Shown here in pieces: positions 8,223 to 17,211 of a stretch of DNA of 64,000 bases. Numbering within the stretch: position 1 is the first letter of the stretch; each line of letters begins with the position of its first letter. Source of the stretch: Paraburkholderia ferrariae NBRC 106233. Its GTDB lineage: Bacteria > Pseudomonadota > Gammaproteobacteria > Burkholderiales > Burkholderiaceae. The position numbers were made by a program, and so were the translations under genes. The stretch covers positions 62,001 to 126,000 of the forward strand of contig NZ_BAYB01000012.1 of the NCBI RefSeq assembly GCF_000685035.1, in the 5' to 3' direction. Below the pieces are notes generated by a model. That model did no database searches and was not told the origin of the DNA. It was given only the letters and a program-made list of their open reading frames with translations.

Positions 8223-9896
8223 TCAGCCCGTGACCGCGCCCTCGTTGGCCGGCCGCGCCAGCGCCGCGTATTTCGCGAGCACGCCGCGCGTGTAACGCGG
8301 TGCGGGCGGCTTCCACGCCGCGCGGCGGCGCGCGAGTTCGGCGTCGTCCACGTTCAGTTGCAAGAGGAGCTTGTGCGCGTCGATGGTGATCGAATCGCCT
8401 TCCTGCACGAGCGCGAGCGTGCCGCCTTCGAACGCTTCAGGCGCGACGTGGCCGACCACCATGCCCCACGTGCCGCCCGAGAAGCGCCCGTCGGTGATGA
8501 GGCCCACCGATTCGCCCAGCCCCTTGCCGATGATCGCCGAAGTCGGCGCGAGCATCTCCGGCATGCCGGGGCCGCCTTTCGGCCCGAGGTAGCGCAGCAC
8601 GACGATGTCGCCGGCCAGGATCTTGTCCGCCAGTATCGCTTCGAGCGCGCTCTGCTCGTCTTCGAACACGCGTGCCGGGCCCGTGATGACCGGGTTCTTG
8701 AGCCCCGTGATCTTGGCGACGGCGCCTTCGGTGGCGAGGTTGCCCTTGAGGATCGCGAGGTGGCCTTCCTTGTAGAGCGCCCGGTCGATGGGGTAGATCA
8801 CTTTCTGGTCGGCGCGCGGCACCGCGGGCACGTCCTTCAGTTCTTCGGCCATGGTCTTGCCGGTGATGGTCATGCAGTCGCCGTGCAGCAGGCCCGCGTC
8901 GAGCAGCAGCTTGAGCACCTGCGGAATGCCGCCCGCCTTGTGGAGGTCGGTTGCGACGTACTGGCCCGAGGGCTTGAGGTCGCAGATCACCGGCACCTTC
9001 TTGCGCATGCGCTCGAAGTCGTCGATGGCCCAGTCGATTTGCGCCGCGTGCGCGATCGCGAGATAGTGCAGCACGGCATTGGTCGAGCCGCCGGTGGCCA
9101 TGATGAGCGCCACGGCATTTTCGATCGACTTCTTCGTGATGATGTCGCGCGGCTTGAGATCCTGCCTCACGGCCTGCACGAGCACGCGCGCCGATTCCGC
9201 CGCCGAATCGACCTTTTCCTGGTCGGGGTTGGCCATCGTCGAGGAGTAGAGGAGCGACATGCCGAGCGCCTCGAACGAGGAACTCATGGTGTTCGCCGTG
9301 TACATGCCGCCGCACGAGCCGGTGGACGGGCACGCGTTCTTCTCGACCCCTTCGAAGTCCTCCTCGGACATGCGCCCGGCCGTGAATTCGCCCACGGCTT
9401 CGAACGCCGACACGATGGTGAGGTCGCGCCCCTTCCAGTTGCCCGGGCGGATCGTGCCGCCGTACACGTAGATGCCCGGCACGTTCATGCGCGCCAGCGC
9501 GATCATGCCGCCGGGCATGTTCTTGTCGCAGCCGCCGATCACGACCACGCCGTCCATCCATTGGCCCTGCACGCAGGTTTCGATGCAGTCGGCGATCACC
9601 TCGCGCGAGACGAGCGAGTACTTCATGCCTTCGGTGCCCATCGACATGCCGTCGGAGATCGTCGGCGTGCCGAAGGTCTGGGGATTGGCGTCGGCGCCCT
9701 TGACCGCGTCCACCGCGGCGTCGGTCAGGCGCTGCAGGCCGGCGTTGCAGGGCGTGATGGTCGAATGGCCGTTGGCGACGCCGATCATCGGCTTGTCGAA
9801 GTCGGCTTTTTCGTAGCCGAGGGCGTAAAACATCGACCGGTTGGGCGAGCGGGCAACGCCCTGGGTGATGTTCTTCGAACGACGGTTGTCGGGCAT
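8223..9896 (-). CDS. ilvD: Dihydroxy-acid dehydratase
   Basis: IlvD dehydrates 2,3-dihydroxy-isovalerate and -methylvalerate in valine, leucine and isoleucine synthesis. The 557-residue protein has the three cluster cysteines of the family: Cys50 (TITPCN), Cys123 (GGCDKNMPG) and Cys195 ([14 protein letters not shown]). The length is that of the [2Fe-2S] class. The ATG at 9896 follows AGGAGGTCCCC, a strong ribosome-binding site. It is divergent from a LysR-type gene, a hint of local regulation. Confidence 0.97.
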   Translation of the reverse strand: MPDNRRSKNITQGVARSPNRSMFYALGYEKADFDKPMIGVANGHSTITPCNAGLQRLTDAAVDAVKGADANPQTFGTPTISDGMSMGTEGMKYSLVSREVIADCIETCVQGQWMDGVVVIGGCDKNMPGGMIALARMNVPGIYVYGGTIRPGNWKGRDLTIVSAFEAVGEFTAGRMSEEDFEGVEKNACPSTGSCGGMYTANTMSSSFEALGMSLLYSSTMANPDQEKVDSAAESARVLVQAVRQDLKPRDIITKKSIENAVALIMATGGSTNAVLHYLAIAHAAQIDWAIDDFERMRKKVPVICDLKPSGQYVATDLHKAGGIPQVLKLLLDAGLLHGDCMTITGKTMAEELKDVPAVPRADQKVIYPIDRALYKEGHLAILKGNLATEGAVAKITGLKNPVITGPARVFEDEQSALEAILADKILAGDIVVLRYLGPKGGPGMPEMLAPTSAIIGKGLGESVGLITDGRFSGGTWGMVVGHVAPEAFEGGTLALVQEGDSITIDAHKLLLQLNVDDAELARRRAAWKPPAPRYTRGVLAKYAALARPANEGAVTG

Positions 9897-10128
9897 GGGG
9901 ACCTCCTGAGGATGCTGTCTCGCTGCGTTTCGTGATGTTTTGCGCGGTTGCGCGCCGTTCTGCGTTGTTTCCGCGCTGGTTCCGCGCGGGTTCCATTCTG
10001 CGCCGGACGCCGGGCTGCCGAGCGGGTGTCGTGGGGACGCGTTCGGGCCTCGCAAAGAGATTGCGGTTTCGCGAGCCCAATGTCCAATATATTATTCGTG
10101 GCTTACTGAGTCGAAAAACATATCAGCG
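9897..10128. promoter_or_regulatory. ilvD / LysR divergent intergenic region
   Basis: A 232-bp region between two divergent starts. The LysR-proximal end is AT-rich and contains AATATATT (10085-10092) inside a short dyad of the T-N11-A kind used by LysR proteins. No full promoter could be assigned by eye. Shared regulation of ilvD and the regulator is inferred from the arrangement only. Confidence 0.4.
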
Positions 10129-11079
10129 ATGAGCTCGACGATTCCCGATCTGCGCCAGTTGCGCTACTTCGTGGCCGTGGCGGAGGAGCAGCACTTCGGA
10201 CGCGCCGCGGCGCGCCTTTCGATGACCCAGCCGCCGCTCTCGCAGGCCATCCGGGCGCTGGAGGAGACGCTCGGCGTCGAGCTGTTCGCGCGCACGCGCC
10301 GCTCGGTCGAACTGAGCGCCGTGGGGGCCGACCTGCTGCCCGAGGTGCGGCGCCTGATCGCCGCGGCCGAAGCGCTGCGCCCGCTCGCGCAGAGCCTCGC
10401 GCGCGGCGAGGCGGGCGTGCTGGCGCTCTCCTTCGTCTCGACCGCCGACTACGGCCTGCTGCCGCTCCTTTTGCGCGACTTCGGCGCGCGCTACCCGCGC
10501 GTGCGCCTGCAACTGGCGGAGGCCACGAGCGACGTGCAGGTCGAGGAACTGGTGGCGGGGCCCATCGACGCGGGCCTCGTGATCGGGCCGGTGCCGCCGC
10601 GCCACGCGGCGCAGCTTTCGTATCTGCCGGTGGTGCGCGAGCCGCTGGTGGTGGCGATGCCGGCAGCCTTGTCGGCGCCGCCGGGCGCCGCGGCCGCCGA
10701 CGACTGGAACGACACGCCCGTGAGCCTGCGCGAGCTTGCCGAGGTGCCGCTGGTGGTGTTTCCGCGTCCGCTGGCGCCGGGCTTCCACGACGCGATCATG
10801 GACTGCTACGGCGCGGCCGGCGTCGCGCCGCGCGTGGGCCAGGAGGCGATCCAGATGCAGACGATCGTGAGCCTCGTGTCGGCGGGCATGGGCGTGGCGC
10901 TCGTGCCGCGCTCGCTCAGGCATCTGCGGCGCACGGGCGTGGTGTACCGGCCGCTTGCGGAGGCGGTGCCCAGCATCGAAACGGGGCTCGTGTGGCGCAC
11001 GGCCGAGGTGAGCCCGGTGCTGGCGGCGTTCATCGGCATCGTGCGGGCCCATGCGGCGAGCGTGGGCGTGCCTGCCTGA
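10129..11079 (+). CDS. LysR-family transcriptional regulator
   Basis: A 316-residue regulator with an N-terminal winged HTH (residues about 8-66: LRYFVAVAEEQHFGRAAARL, then QPPLSQAIRALEETLGVELF). A two-lobed ligand-binding domain follows (about 92-305), with the usual GMGVALVPRSL segment near the end. The ATG at 10129 places the HTH at the expected distance from the N-terminus; an open frame extends further upstream without family similarity. It is divergent from ilvD, so it may control branched-chain amino-acid synthesis, but the effector cannot be read from sequence. Confidence 0.92.
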   Translation: MSSTIPDLRQLRYFVAVAEEQHFGRAAARLSMTQPPLSQAIRALEETLGVELFARTRRSVELSAVGADLLPEVRRLIAAAEALRPLAQSLARGEAGVLALSFVSTADYGLLPLLLRDFGARYPRVRLQLAEATSDVQVEELVAGPIDAGLVIGPVPPRHAAQLSYLPVVREPLVVAMPAALSAPPGAAAADDWNDTPVSLRELAEVPLVVFPRPLAPGFHDAIMDCYGAAGVAPRVGQEAIQMQTIVSLVSAGMGVALVPRSLRHLRRTGVVYRPLAEAVPSIETGLVWRTAEVSPVLAAFIGIVRAHAASVGVPA

Positions 11080-11280
11080 GCACGAGCCCGCGACGCCCGC
11101 GCGATCCGGCCCTGTCACGTTCGCGTGCCAAAATGTTCAGCCGGGCGCCGCGTCGGCGATAATGTTGCCCCGCGCACCACGCCGATCCGCGAACGTCAGA
11201 CCGACGCACGCACACCGCGCGGTCCGCCCCGATCCATCCGGACATCCTTTCATCGCCGAACCGAAAGCACTGACCTCACG

Positions 11281-12189
11281 ATGCACATTCACCCGAACTT
11301 CGACCCCATCGCCATTCATCTGGGGCCGCTCGCCGTGCGCTGGTACGGCCTCATGTACCTCGTCGGCTTCATTCTCGCGATCGTGATCGGCCGCCTGCGT
11401 CTGCGCCTGCCGTACGTGGCCGCGCAAGGCTGGACCGCGAAGGACATCGACGACATGCTGTTCTACGGCGTGCTCGGCACGATCCTGGGCGGCCGCCTCG
11501 GCTACGTGCTGTTCTACAAGGCGAGCTGGTATTTCGCGCATCCGCTCGACATCTTCAAGGTGTGGGAAGGCGGCATGTCGTTCCACGGCGGCTTTCTCGG
11601 CGTGACCTTCGCGATGATCCTGTTCGCCTGGCAGCGCGGCCGCACCTGGCTGCAGGTCACGGACTTCGTGGCGCCCATGGTGCCCACGGGCCTTGCCGCG
11701 GGGCGTCTTGGCAACTTCATCAACGGCGAGCTGTGGGGCCGCGTGACCTCGCCCGATGCGCCTTGGGCCATGCTGTTCCCGGGGGCCTCGAACGACGACG
11801 CCGCCTGGCTCGCCGCGCATCCGCAGAAGGCCGCCGAGTGGCACCTGAACGAAGTGTTCGCGCAGTACCACATGCTGCCGCGCCATCCGTCCGAGCTCTA
11901 CGAGATTGCACTCGAAGGCATCACGCTCTTCATCGTGCTGATCCTCTTCTCGCGCAAGCCGCGCCCCATGGGCGCGATTTCGGCGATGTTCCTGATCGGC
12001 TATGGCCTCGCGCGTTTCACCGTCGAATTCGCGCGCGAGCCCGACGATTTCCTCGGCCTGCTCGCACTGGGCCTTTCGATGGGGCAGTGGCTCTCGCTGC
12101 CGATGATCATCGTGGGCATCGGCCTCATGATCTGGTCGTATCGCCGTGCGGGCCGCAAGGGTGCGCTGGCGGTGGAGGGCAAGCGCTGA
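11281..12189 (+). CDS. lgt: Prolipoprotein diacylglyceryl transferase
   Basis: Lgt is the inner-membrane enzyme that transfers diacylglycerol from phosphatidylglycerol to the lipobox cysteine, the first step of lipoprotein maturation. The 302-residue polytopic protein contains the catalytic first-helix segment [10 protein letters not shown]. It also has the signature [11 protein letters not shown], the essential HGG motif (SFHGGFLG) and the [13 protein letters not shown] block. At least two predicted lipoproteins in this window would be its substrates. The ATG at 11281 follows a long untranslated stretch, and the gene is closed by a strong bidirectional terminator. Confidence 0.96.
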   Translation: MHIHPNFDPIAIHLGPLAVRWYGLMYLVGFILAIVIGRLRLRLPYVAAQGWTAKDIDDMLFYGVLGTILGGRLGYVLFYKASWYFAHPLDIFKVWEGGMSFHGGFLGVTFAMILFAWQRGRTWLQVTDFVAPMVPTGLAAGRLGNFINGELWGRVTSPDAPWAMLFPGASNDDAAWLAAHPQKAAEWHLNEVFAQYHMLPRHPSELYEIALEGITLFIVLILFSRKPRPMGAISAMFLIGYGLARFTVEFAREPDDFLGLLALGLSMGQWLSLPMIIVGIGLMIWSYRRAGRKGALAVEGKR

Positions 12190-12215
12190 ACAGCGGGCGC
12201 AACCTGGCGCAGCCA

Positions 12216-12251
12216 TGAAAAAACCCCGCAGATTTTTTGCGGGGTTTTTTC
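12216..12251 (+). terminator. Bidirectional terminator between lgt and the SIMPL gene
   Basis: AAAAAACCCCGCA and its complement TGCGGGGTTTTTT form a 13-bp stem with A and T runs on both sides, so it can end transcription of lgt rightward and the SIMPL-domain gene leftward. Confidence 0.9.
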
Positions 12252-12278
12252 TTCAAGGGCACATCGTGCCTTACTACG

Positions 12279-13010
12279 TCACTTCATCTGCACCGAACCC
12301 GATACGTTGACGGTCACGGTCGAAGTGCCGCCTTCGAGCGGCATCGGCGCGCTGGCCTTCGCATCGGCGGACATGGCGCGCGCGGCCATCATCATCATCG
12401 GGCGCGGGGGCACGCCGTTCTGACCCACGTTCACTTCGCGGATCGTGTAGCTGCCGTAGCCGAATGCGCGCGCGGCGGCGGCGGCCTGCTCGCGGAACGA
12501 GGCGATTGCTTCACCCGAGAGCTTCTGTTCGGCGGCGCGCTGCGCTTCCGGCGAGAGCGAGAACTGCACATTGCCCACCTGCATGATCGACGAAATGTCG
12601 CCTGCGAGCTTCGAGGCGGCCGTGAAGTCGTGCGATTCGAGCACGACCTCGGTGCGGCCGCGCCATGCGGAGATGCGGCCGTCGCGGTCGGTCGAAGGAT
12701 AGATCGAGAACTGGCCCGAGCGCGCGGTCACGCCCGCCACGCCCCTGGCTTTTTGCAACGCCGAGTCGGCGCGCTGGTTGAGCGTTGTGGTGAGCGATGC
12801 CGGATCGGCGGCTTCCTGCTCGTAGAACAGCGTGATCGTGACGACGTCCTGCGGCACTTCCGCGCTGGCCTGCGCGGACAGTGACAGCACGCCGGCCGGC
12901 TGGTAGCGCGCGTCGCTCTGCGCGAACGCGGCGCCCGGCGCCAGCGTCAGGGCAAGCGGTGCGGCCACGGCCAGCGCGGTGGCGAGTGTCACGATGGTCT
13001 TTCTCTTCAT
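12279..13010 (-). CDS. Secreted SIMPL-domain (DUF541) protein
   Basis: A 243-residue periplasmic protein with a signal peptide (about residues 1-30, cleavage after AFA) and a SIMPL/DUF541 domain. Recognisable segments are LSLSAQASAEVPQDVVTITLFYEQEA, GRTEVVLESHDFTAASKLAGDIS and AFGYGSYTIREVNVG. Family members assemble into periplasmic ring-like particles; the physiological role is mostly unknown, with links to oxidative and envelope stress. A Met run (PRPMMMMAARAM) precedes the last strand. The ATG at 13010 sits behind CAAGGAGAGCC. It appears monocistronic. Confidence 0.85.
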   Translation of the reverse strand: MKRKTIVTLATALAVAAPLALTLAPGAAFAQSDARYQPAGVLSLSAQASAEVPQDVVTITLFYEQEAADPASLTTTLNQRADSALQKARGVAGVTARSGQFSIYPSTDRDGRISAWRGRTEVVLESHDFTAASKLAGDISSIMQVGNVQFSLSPEAQRAAEQKLSGEAIASFREQAAAAARAFGYGSYTIREVNVGQNGVPPRPMMMMAARAMSADAKASAPMPLEGGTSTVTVNVSGSVQMK

Positions 13011-13223
13011 TGTTGGGCTCTCCTTGCAGAACGGTTTCGCACGAGACGCGCATGGGCCTGCTGCGCGTTGCGCATGATTGTGCGGCACGCGTGCGGCGCG
13101 CGTCGTCTGTGTGCCCTGTTAGTCGGGGCGCACAGACGAGGGTTCCCATCGCTGTAAGGATTTTTTAATGTTTAACGTTTGAGCGGGAAGGTGACGAGGA
13201 GGGGACGATGCCCCGGCATCGCG

Positions 13224-13682
13224 TCACATCAGACGTTTCGTGATGAAGTTCCACTCGGCCAGGGTGACGGGCGTGATGGAGAGGCGGTTGCCTTTCGCCA
13301 GCACGCGCATGTCGGCGAGTTCGTCGTGCTCGCGCAGCGCCGCAAGCGGAATCAGCGGACATTTCTTTTTGAACACGACATCCACGAGCATCCAGCGCGG
13401 ATTCTCCTGCGTGGATTTCGCATCGTAGTAGGGGCTCTTCGCATCGAACTGCGTGGGATCGGGGTAGGCCGTCGAAGAGACCTCGGCGAGCCCGGCAATG
13501 CCGGGTTCGGGGCAGCTCGAATGATAGAAGAGCACGCCGTCGCCGACCTGCATGGTGTCGCGCATGAAGTTGCGCGCCTGATAGTTGCGCACGCCGGTCC
13601 ACGGCAGCGTGCGATGCGGCGCGTGCGCGAGATCGTCGATGCTTGCTTCGTCGGGTTCGGACTTCATCAGCCAGTAGCGCAT
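13224..13682 (-). CDS. EVE-domain protein
   Basis: A 152-residue single-domain protein of the EVE (PUA-like) superfamily. The start MRYWLMKSEPDE and the segments WTGVRNYQARNFMRD, GVLFYHSSC and PRWMLVDVVF are diagnostic. EVE domains bind modified bases in DNA or RNA in other systems; for the stand-alone bacterial form the target is not known. It lies downstream of the 6S RNA gene and zapA, a common betaproteobacterial order. No partner restriction or toxin gene is nearby, so I do not call it a defence gene. Confidence 0.9.
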   Translation of the reverse strand: MRYWLMKSEPDEASIDDLAHAPHRTLPWTGVRNYQARNFMRDTMQVGDGVLFYHSSCPEPGIAGLAEVSSTAYPDPTQFDAKSPYYDAKSTQENPRWMLVDVVFKKKCPLIPLAALREHDELADMRVLAKGNRLSITPVTLAEWNFITKRLM

Positions 13683-13821
13683 GAGTCGGAGATCACGAAG
13701 AAAGAAAACACAGGGACGTGCGTGCGGGACGCACTCACGGGGCGGTCATGCGGAAGACCTGAGCGTAGCGGCAACAGGACACGACCAGGAGCCGTACCGC
13801 AAATGAAAAACGCCCAAATGA

Positions 13822-13853
13822 AAACGGCATCGGACTTGTGTCCGATGCCGTTT
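13822..13853 (-). terminator. Terminator downstream of 6S RNA
   Basis: A perfect 13-bp stem (13822-13834 with 13841-13853) and 6-base loop. On the minus strand it is followed by TCATTTGGGCGTTTTT. It is placed just past the predicted 3' end of the 6S RNA and before the EVE gene. Confidence 0.7.
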
Positions 13854-13859
13854 GAATAG

Positions 13860-14038
13860 GTCCCCGCCATAGCCGCTAGGCCGGCATCCTGAACCGGGGG
13901 TTCAGAATTGGTCGCAGTTAGCAGCACTTCGGGTACATCAGACAGAGTGACGCGCACGCCCGTGCTACAAATTTCCGCAACCGTGCACATGGCATTGGTT
14001 CAAGGAATATATGACCTTGGCGAACCAGGCAGGGAAGC
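13860..14038 (-). ncRNA. ssrS: 6S RNA (RNA polymerase sigma70-holoenzyme mimic)
   Basis: 6S RNA imitates an open promoter and sequesters housekeeping RNA polymerase in stationary phase. On the minus strand the ends pair as CCCUGCC with GGCGGGG. The segment GUAGCAC pairs with GUGCUGC, the apical CGGG pairs with CCCG, and a side hairpin CUGAACC/GGUUCAG sits in the 3' strand. Together these give the long hairpin with a large central bubble typical of 6S RNA, with a length of about 178 nt. It lies between zapA and the EVE gene, its usual betaproteobacterial site. Exact 5' and 3' ends are estimates from the pairing. Confidence 0.85.
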
Positions 14039-14180
14039 TGACTAAACCAAACCTTTTAAAACGTATTGCTCGCGTACTGCTTGTAACGCCGCACGCAACG
14101 TGAATGCGCAATATAGCGGATTTTTCTGCTGACTGCACGATCTTGCTGCGGCACGACTTCACTGCGCGACTTGTCGCGAT

Positions 14181-14507
14181 TCATTGCACGCGGTGTTGCT
14201 CGCTGTGCTGCTGAATGACTGCGCCAAGCTGCTCGTTCATTTGATGCATTGTACGGCGGATTTCCTCGGCTGGGAATGCTTCCCCATGTCGCACGCTCGT
14301 CTGCAGGCGCAGCAGCTCCGATGCGAGCGAGAGTGCGGCCATGACAGCGATGCGGTCCGTGCCGCGCACGCTGCTGTGCGAGCGGATCTTCGACATCTCG
14401 GCATCGACGCGCGCCACGGCTTCGAGCAGCGCGCCTTCGGTTTCCGGCGAACAGACGAGGCGATAGGTCTGGCCGAGGATCGTCGCTTCGATCTGCTTGG
14501 TCGTCAT
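14181..14507 (-). CDS. zapA: Cell division protein ZapA
   Basis: ZapA bundles and stabilises FtsZ filaments at mid-cell. The 108-residue protein starts MTTKQIEATILGQTYRLVCS, matching the ZapA N-terminal globular domain (IxGxxYxL... followed by LxxAVxxVD), then an extended coiled coil (about residues 60-108). The ATG at 14507 overlaps the stop of the upstream coiled-coil gene (ATGA), so the two are translationally coupled. It lies upstream of 6S RNA. Confidence 0.92.
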   Translation of the reverse strand: MTTKQIEATILGQTYRLVCSPETEGALLEAVARVDAEMSKIRSHSSVRGTDRIAVMAALSLASELLRLQTSVRHGEAFPAEEIRRTMHQMNEQLGAVIQQHSEQHRVQ

Positions 14508-14863
14508 GCGTTTTCTCCGTGGCGGGCCGCGTTGCTTTCGTCGTCGCTGGGGTTTTGCGCTTGCGCTTCGAGCAGGTCGAGCTGGTTGTCGGGCTCGGCA
14601 TGCGCGCGTGCGCGCGGCAGCTTTTCGAGGATCGCGTTCAGACGCACCTGGGCGTCGTCGATCTTCGCGGAGAGCGCATCGCGCTCTGCCTGCAGGGCAT
14701 TGCGCTCTTCGCGCGTCTGTTCGAGTTCCGCTTGCGTCGCTTCGCACTGTGCGCGCAATTGCGCGAGTTGCTCCTCGAGCGCGAGGCGTGCCTCGTGCTG
14801 GCGCTGATTGATCTCGATCAGCCGCCCGATGTTTTGTGAGAGTGTTTCGAGTTCGTTGAGCAT
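14504..14863 (-). CDS. ZapB-like coiled-coil protein
   Basis: A 119-residue protein that is almost entirely a heptad-repeat coiled coil (about residues 1-85), with a polar, disordered tail. It begins MLNELETLSQNIGRLIEI. Position directly before zapA with a 4-base overlap suggests a divisome role like ZapB (linking ZapA to the chromosome terminus). Sequence similarity to E. coli ZapB (81 residues) cannot be judged by eye, so no symbol is given. Confidence 0.75.
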   Translation of the reverse strand: MLNELETLSQNIGRLIEINQRQHEARLALEEQLAQLRAQCEATQAELEQTREERNALQAERDALSAKIDDAQVRLNAILEKLPRARAHAEPDNQLDLLEAQAQNPSDDESNAARHGENA

Positions 14864-15247
14864 GTGCTGCGTCCTCTAAAGACAGGCATTCTAGCGCGTA
14901 TTACCGACTATTCCGATAATTGTGTCGTTTCCAGACGTAACAGCACCGCTTCGTGCTGACAACGGCAGCGAGATGGCTGGGCGGGAACGTATTTTGCCCT
15001 CACTTTCCGGTCCCGCGCGCTCACTCCCGGGCACGCCCTGGCCCGTTTCTTGACGCTCCCGCGGGCCGCTCCTACACTTGCGGCACTCCGGCGCCGCACG
15101 CTTGCCGTGTGCTTGTTGCGTACGTCTTGCGCAGGCCCCGGCGAAGCGCTCGGCCCTTGAAATCAAGGGCCAACCCGCGGAAAGAGGGCGCGAGGCCATA
15201 CGAGAAAGCGCCGCGCCAACCCGCACCCCATCGCAATCACACGAACC
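14864..15247. promoter_or_regulatory. zapB-like / btuC divergent intergenic region with two promoters
   Basis: This 384-bp region holds no gene that I can support. Leftward, TAGAAT (14888-14893, minus strand) is a good -10 box about 25 bases before the zapB-like start, with a poor -35. Rightward, TTGACG (15050-15055) and TACACT (15073-15078) with 17-bp spacing form the best sigma70 promoter in the window. This leaves a leader of about 160 nt before btuC. The leader contains a near-perfect hairpin at about 15157-15176 (GGCCCTTG / CAAGGGCC) and other GC-rich stems. I see no B12 box. Confidence 0.7.
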
Positions 15248-16309
15248 ATGAACTCGCCCGCCCGCATGACGCGCTCCGCTGTGCAGAGGCGTTCGTCGAG
15301 TCCCTCGATGAACGCCCGCCGCGCCTGTGCGATCTGGGGCGTGCTGGCGCTCGCGGTACTCGTGGTGTTCGCGGCGTCCCTCGTCATCGGCAGCGTGCCC
15401 GTGACGCCATCCCAGGCGCTCGCCGCGCTCTCGCCTTCGCACGCGGGTGCGGACATGGCCACGGAAATCGTACGCACGCTGCGGCTGCCGCGCGCGCTGG
15501 GCGGCTTCGCATGCGGTGCGTTGCTCGCGCTGGCGGGCGCGCTCTTGCAGGTGCTGCTGCGCAATCCGCTTGCCGAACCGTACGTGCTGGGTGTTTCCGG
15601 CGGTGCCGCTGCCTTCGCGATTGTCGCGATGATTGCCGGCGCGGCATGGTGGGCCGTGCAGGCGAGCGCCTGTGCCGGCGCGTTCGCTTCGATTCTGCTT
15701 GTGCTCGGTCTCGCGCGCCGCGAGCTATGGCGCGGCGAGCCGCAGGACAGCTCGCCGCGTCTGCTCTTGACGGGCGCGGTGACGGCGGCGGGGTGGGGCG
15801 CGCTCATCACGCTGCTGCTCACGCTCGCGCCCGATACGCGGCTGCGCGGCATGCTGTTCTGGCTCACGGGCGACCTCAATGGCGCGGGCATGCCATGGGC
15901 CGCGCTCGTGGCGCTCGCGGTGCTGCTCGTTGTGATTGTGCCCGCAGCGCCGCAACTGAACGTGCTGCTGCGCGGCGACGCTGCCGCGCAGGCGCTCGGC
16001 GTGCCGGTGCGGCGCCTGCGGCTTGTCGTCTATCTCGCCGCGTCGATCGCGGCGGCGGCCGCGGTGACGACGGGCGGCACGATCGGTTTCGTCGGGCTCG
16101 TCGTGCCGCATATGCTGCGGCTCGCGTTCGGCAACGATCAGCGCATGCTGATGCCGGCCGCCGCGCTCGCGGGCGGACTCGCGGTGATGGCGGCCGATCT
16201 CGCGGCGCGGACGCTGGCCGCGCCTGCGCAGTTGCCGGTCGGTGTGGTGACGGCGCTTGCGGGCGTACCCGTGTTCCTCTGGATGTTGCTGCAGCGGCGC
16301 GCGCGATGA
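15248..16309 (+). CDS. btuC: Cobalamin ABC transporter permease (FecCD/BtuC family)
   Basis: A 353-residue polytopic permease of the FecCD family. Typical blocks are RLPRALGGFACGALLALAGALLQVLLRNPLAEPYVLGVSGGA and GTIGFVGLVVPHMLR, the latter being the loop that contacts the ATPase. Cobalamin as substrate is inferred from the surrounding cob genes and btuF, since the family also moves siderophores. ATG 15248 is used; a second ATG at 15308 is possible, and neither has a clear ribosome-binding site. It overlaps btuD by 4 bases. Confidence 0.87.
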   Translation: MNSPARMTRSAVQRRSSSPSMNARRACAIWGVLALAVLVVFAASLVIGSVPVTPSQALAALSPSHAGADMATEIVRTLRLPRALGGFACGALLALAGALLQVLLRNPLAEPYVLGVSGGAAAFAIVAMIAGAAWWAVQASACAGAFASILLVLGLARRELWRGEPQDSSPRLLLTGAVTAAGWGALITLLLTLAPDTRLRGMLFWLTGDLNGAGMPWAALVALAVLLVVIVPAAPQLNVLLRGDAAAQALGVPVRRLRLVVYLAASIAAAAAVTTGGTIGFVGLVVPHMLRLAFGNDQRMLMPAAALAGGLAVMAADLAARTLAAPAQLPVGVVTALAGVPVFLWMLLQRRAR

Positions 16310-17175
16310 ACCCGGCGTCCCGTTTCCATCCTTTGCTGGCCGCCCGCGCGCTGAGCTTGCGCGCGGGCTCGCGCACGCTTGTCGAAGCGCTCACGCAAGG
16401 TTTCGGTGCCGGCGAGATCTGGTGCATCGCGGGCGCGAACGGCGCGGGCAAGACCACGTTGATCGGCGCGCTGGCGGGCTTGCATGCGGGCGCGGCGGGG
16501 CACGTGGAAATCGAAGGGCGCGCGCTTGGCCAGTGGCCTGCCGCACAACTCGCCTTGCACCGCGCGTTGATGCCGCAAGACGTGCGCGACGCGTTCAGCG
16601 CGAGCGTGCTCGACATCGTGCTGCTCAACCGCTATCCCCATCTCGCGGGCTGGGGCTGGGAGCGCGGCGAGGATCGCGAAGCCGCGTACGCGGCGCTGGC
16701 GATGCTCGGTCTCGAAGCGCTGGCCGCACGCGACGTGCTTTCGCTTTCGGGCGGCGAGCGGCAGCGTGTGGCGCTCGCCGCCGTGCTCTGCCAGGAGGCG
16801 CCGCTCCTGCTGCTCGACGAGCCGCTCGCGCATCTGGACCTGCATCATCAGGTGGCGTGTCTCGAAGCGCTGGTGCGCTGGGCGAGCACGCCGGCGCGCG
16901 CGATCATTTTTTCCTGTCACGATCTCAACCTGGCGCGCCGCTACGCCACGCATGCGCTCCTGCTCGACGGGCGCGGCGGCTTCCATGCGGGGCCGGTCCG
17001 CGAGGTGCTCACGCCCGAGCGGGCCAGCGCCGCGTTCGGCCACCCGCTCGTCTTGATCCGCGATGGCCGGCACGAAGCGCTGGTGCCCGCGCTCGGCGCC
17101 GTGTCCGGGCCCGGGCCGGCAGCAGCACCGGCACCCGCGCACGGCCAGGCAGTGCCGCGCGAGCACGATGTCTGA
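16306..17175 (+). CDS. btuD: Cobalamin ABC transporter ATP-binding protein
   Basis: A 289-residue ABC ATPase. Walker A is GANGAGKTT (about residues 45-53), the signature is LSGGERQRV, Walker B is LLLLDEPLAHLD and the switch is SCHD. The C-terminal ~35 residues are a Pro/Ala-rich tail outside the domain. The ATG overlaps the btuC stop (ATGA), so the permease and ATPase are made together. Substrate assignment follows the cob context. Confidence 0.87.
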   Translation: MNPASRFHPLLAARALSLRAGSRTLVEALTQGFGAGEIWCIAGANGAGKTTLIGALAGLHAGAAGHVEIEGRALGQWPAAQLALHRALMPQDVRDAFSASVLDIVLLNRYPHLAGWGWERGEDREAAYAALAMLGLEALAARDVLSLSGGERQRVALAAVLCQEAPLLLLDEPLAHLDLHHQVACLEALVRWASTPARAIIFSCHDLNLARRYATHALLLDGRGGFHAGPVREVLTPERASAAFGHPLVLIRDGRHEALVPALGAVSGPGPAAAPAPAHGQAVPREHDV

Positions 17176-17211
17176 TGCACATTGCACCACCTGAACTCTT
17201 CTGAATCCAAC

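Noticed and set aside
13224..13682. EVE gene as part of a defence island
   Set aside because: The neighbours are housekeeping (6S RNA, zapA, lgt). No restriction, methylase or toxin gene is nearby.
15085..15247. Cobalamin riboswitch upstream of btuC
   Set aside because: The conserved GCCACTG and AGCCAGGAGACC-type elements are not found by eye. It is kept only as a structured leader.
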